From Methanobacteriota archaeon (lineage in GTDB: Archaea > Halobacteriota > Methanosarcinia > Methanosarcinales > Methanoperedenaceae), in contig JAHIHJ010000353.1 of the NCBI GenBank assembly GCA_018899795.1, forward strand, positions 1-7,697: 7,697 bases of DNA, read 5' to 3'. Below are positions 6,646-7,697 of the stretch, one piece after another (positions within the stretch are counted from its first letter, which is position 1; each line of letters begins with the position of its first letter). The notes beneath the pieces were generated by a model, which was given only the letters and a program-made list of their open reading frames with translations, ran no database searches and was not told the DNA's origin. Made by a program: the position numbers and the translations under genes.

Positions 6646-7697
6646 AGATGGACTGGCTGGCAGGCGAACTTGCTAATATAAAGAGCAAGGGGCTTTATCG
6701 CGAGCTTAACACCATAGAGGGAGCCCAGGCGCCCAGTATCATGAAAAATGGGAGGGAACTCATACTCCTGTCCTCCAACAATTATCTGGGATTGACCAGC
6801 CATCCAAAGGTAAAAAAGGCAGCAATAGACGCCGTGGAAGAATACGGTACGGGCGCTGGGGGTGCGCGTCTCACCACGGGGAATACCGAACTCCACACCA
6901 ATCTTGAGGAGAAAATAGCCCAGTTCAAAGACACGGAAAGCGCTCTGGTCTTCAGCACAGGCTATATGGCTAATGTGGGGGCGATATCCGCATTGATGAA
7001 AAAAGGCGACCTTATCCTTAGCGATGAACTGAACCATGCAAGCATAATCGACGGGTGCAGGCTGAGCGGCGCGAAGGTCAAGGTCTATCCCCACATGGAT
7101 ATTTCAAGCATTGAGAAAACATTGCGAACGTCAAAACATGGCAAAAAACTCATCGTCACCGATGGTATCTTCAGTATGGACGGGGATATAGCCCCGCTCC
7201 GGGAAATAGTCGAGCTCGCAAAGAACTTCGATGCCATGGTCATGGTGGACGATGCCCACGCCACCGGCGTTCTTGGAAAGCACTGCAGGGGCACAGCCGA
7301 TTATTTTAATGTAGAAGTTGATATTAATATGGGCACCCTGAGCAAAGCGCTTGCAAGCATGGGCGGGTACATAGCCGGAAGTAACGAGCTAATAGACTAC
7401 CTGAGAAACCGTGCCCGCTCTTTTATTTTCTCAACCGCACTACCACCCCCTGCAGCAGCAGCCGCAATTGCCGCGATAGAATGCATCAAAGACGAAAAGC
7501 CTGCAAAAAAACTGTGGCAGAACGTCAGGACATACAAAAAAGGTCTATTAGACCTTGGCTTTTCCATAAAAAGTGAGACCCAGATAATACCTCTTTTTAC
7601 AGGGGATGCAAAAACAACAACAGAAGCTGCCGCTGAACTTGAAAAACTTGGTGTTTATGCGCTTGGAATCCGCCCTCCGGCAGTCCCGGCAGGTAAA
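6642..7697 (+). CDS. bioF: 8-amino-7-oxononanoate synthase BioF, lacking its C-terminal end
   Basis: BioF is a PLP enzyme that condenses pimeloyl-CoA with L-alanine to KAPA, releasing CO2 and CoA. The window contains 352 codons and ends inside GIRPPAVPAGK, a late family motif, so roughly 30-40 residues are missing. Motifs in order are SSNNYLGL (44-51), GAGGARLTTGN (71-81), STGYMAN (105-111), LNHAS with PLP-stacking H132, VDDAHATG (D203/D204 and H206) and GTLSKALASMGGY with the PLP-binding K235. The start ATG overlaps the bioU stop in ATGA; a second ATG two codons later is an alternative. No Shine-Dalgarno site is visible, so translation is probably coupled to bioU. Related 2-amino-3-ketobutyrate CoA ligase (Kbl) has similar motifs, but the bio context supports BioF. 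Confidence 0.94.
   Translation, partial: MKMDWLAGELANIKSKGLYRELNTIEGAQAPSIMKNGRELILLSSNNYLGLTSHPKVKKAAIDAVEEYGTGAGGARLTTGNTELHTNLEEKIAQFKDTESALVFSTGYMANVGAISALMKKGDLILSDELNHASIIDGCRLSGAKVKVYPHMDISSIEKTLRTSKHGKKLIVTDGIFSMDGDIAPLREIVELAKNFDAMVMVDDAHATGVLGKHCRGTADYFNVEVDINMGTLSKALASMGGYIAGSNELIDYLRNRARSFIFSTALPPPAAAAAIAAIECIKDEKPAKKLWQNVRTYKKGLLDLGFSIKSETQIIPLFTGDAKTTTEAAAELEKLGVYALGIRPPAVPAGK

Noticed and set aside
6210..7094. A 294-codon open frame on the minus strand opposite bioU and bioF.
   Set aside because: It is antisense to two genes with clear family motifs and shows no recognisable domain, so it is a shadow frame.

Overview
The window holds two divergent operons that meet at a 167-base control region (3714-3880). 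On the minus strand, reading right to left, lies a nitrogenase operon in the order nifH, nifI1, nifI2, nifD, nifK; nifK runs off the left edge. On the plus strand lies a biotin operon in the order bioB, bioW, bioU, bioF; bioF runs off the right edge. Every gene reads as an intact frame, and the two edge genes are cut only by the window.

The organism is most likely a euryarchaeon of the methanogen or anaerobic-methanotroph type (Methanosarcinales-like). Reasons: the nifH-I1-I2-D-K order with two PII-like genes between H and D, NifH/NifD/NifK motifs of the methanogen and anaerobe type, archaeal TATA-like boxes upstream of both operons, an NrpR-like operator, and strong Shine-Dalgarno sites. The genus is not proven, since nifHI1I2DK also occurs in some anaerobic bacteria. 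No sigma-54 promoter is visible.

Nitrogenase half (1-3713): NifH is the Fe protein, NifI1 and NifI2 are the post-translational switch, and NifD and NifK form the MoFe protein. Genes are separated by 4 nt (H/I1) and 8 nt (I1/I2), and nifK starts directly after the nifD stop. The one larger gap (2090-2201, between nifI2 and nifD) carries a composite short-period repeat that can fold into an imperfect hairpin.

Biotin half (3881-7697): BioW would activate pimelate, BioF would make 8-amino-7-oxononanoate (KAPA), a Rossmann oxidoreductase that looks like BioU would carry out the amination step in place of BioA, and BioB would insert sulfur. No bioA or bioD lies within the window. A near-perfect 10-base inverted repeat upstream of bioB matches the BirA biotin operator. 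The most interesting points are the BioU-type gene in a probable nitrogen-fixing archaeon, the BirA box, the NrpR-like site and the nifI2-nifD repeat.
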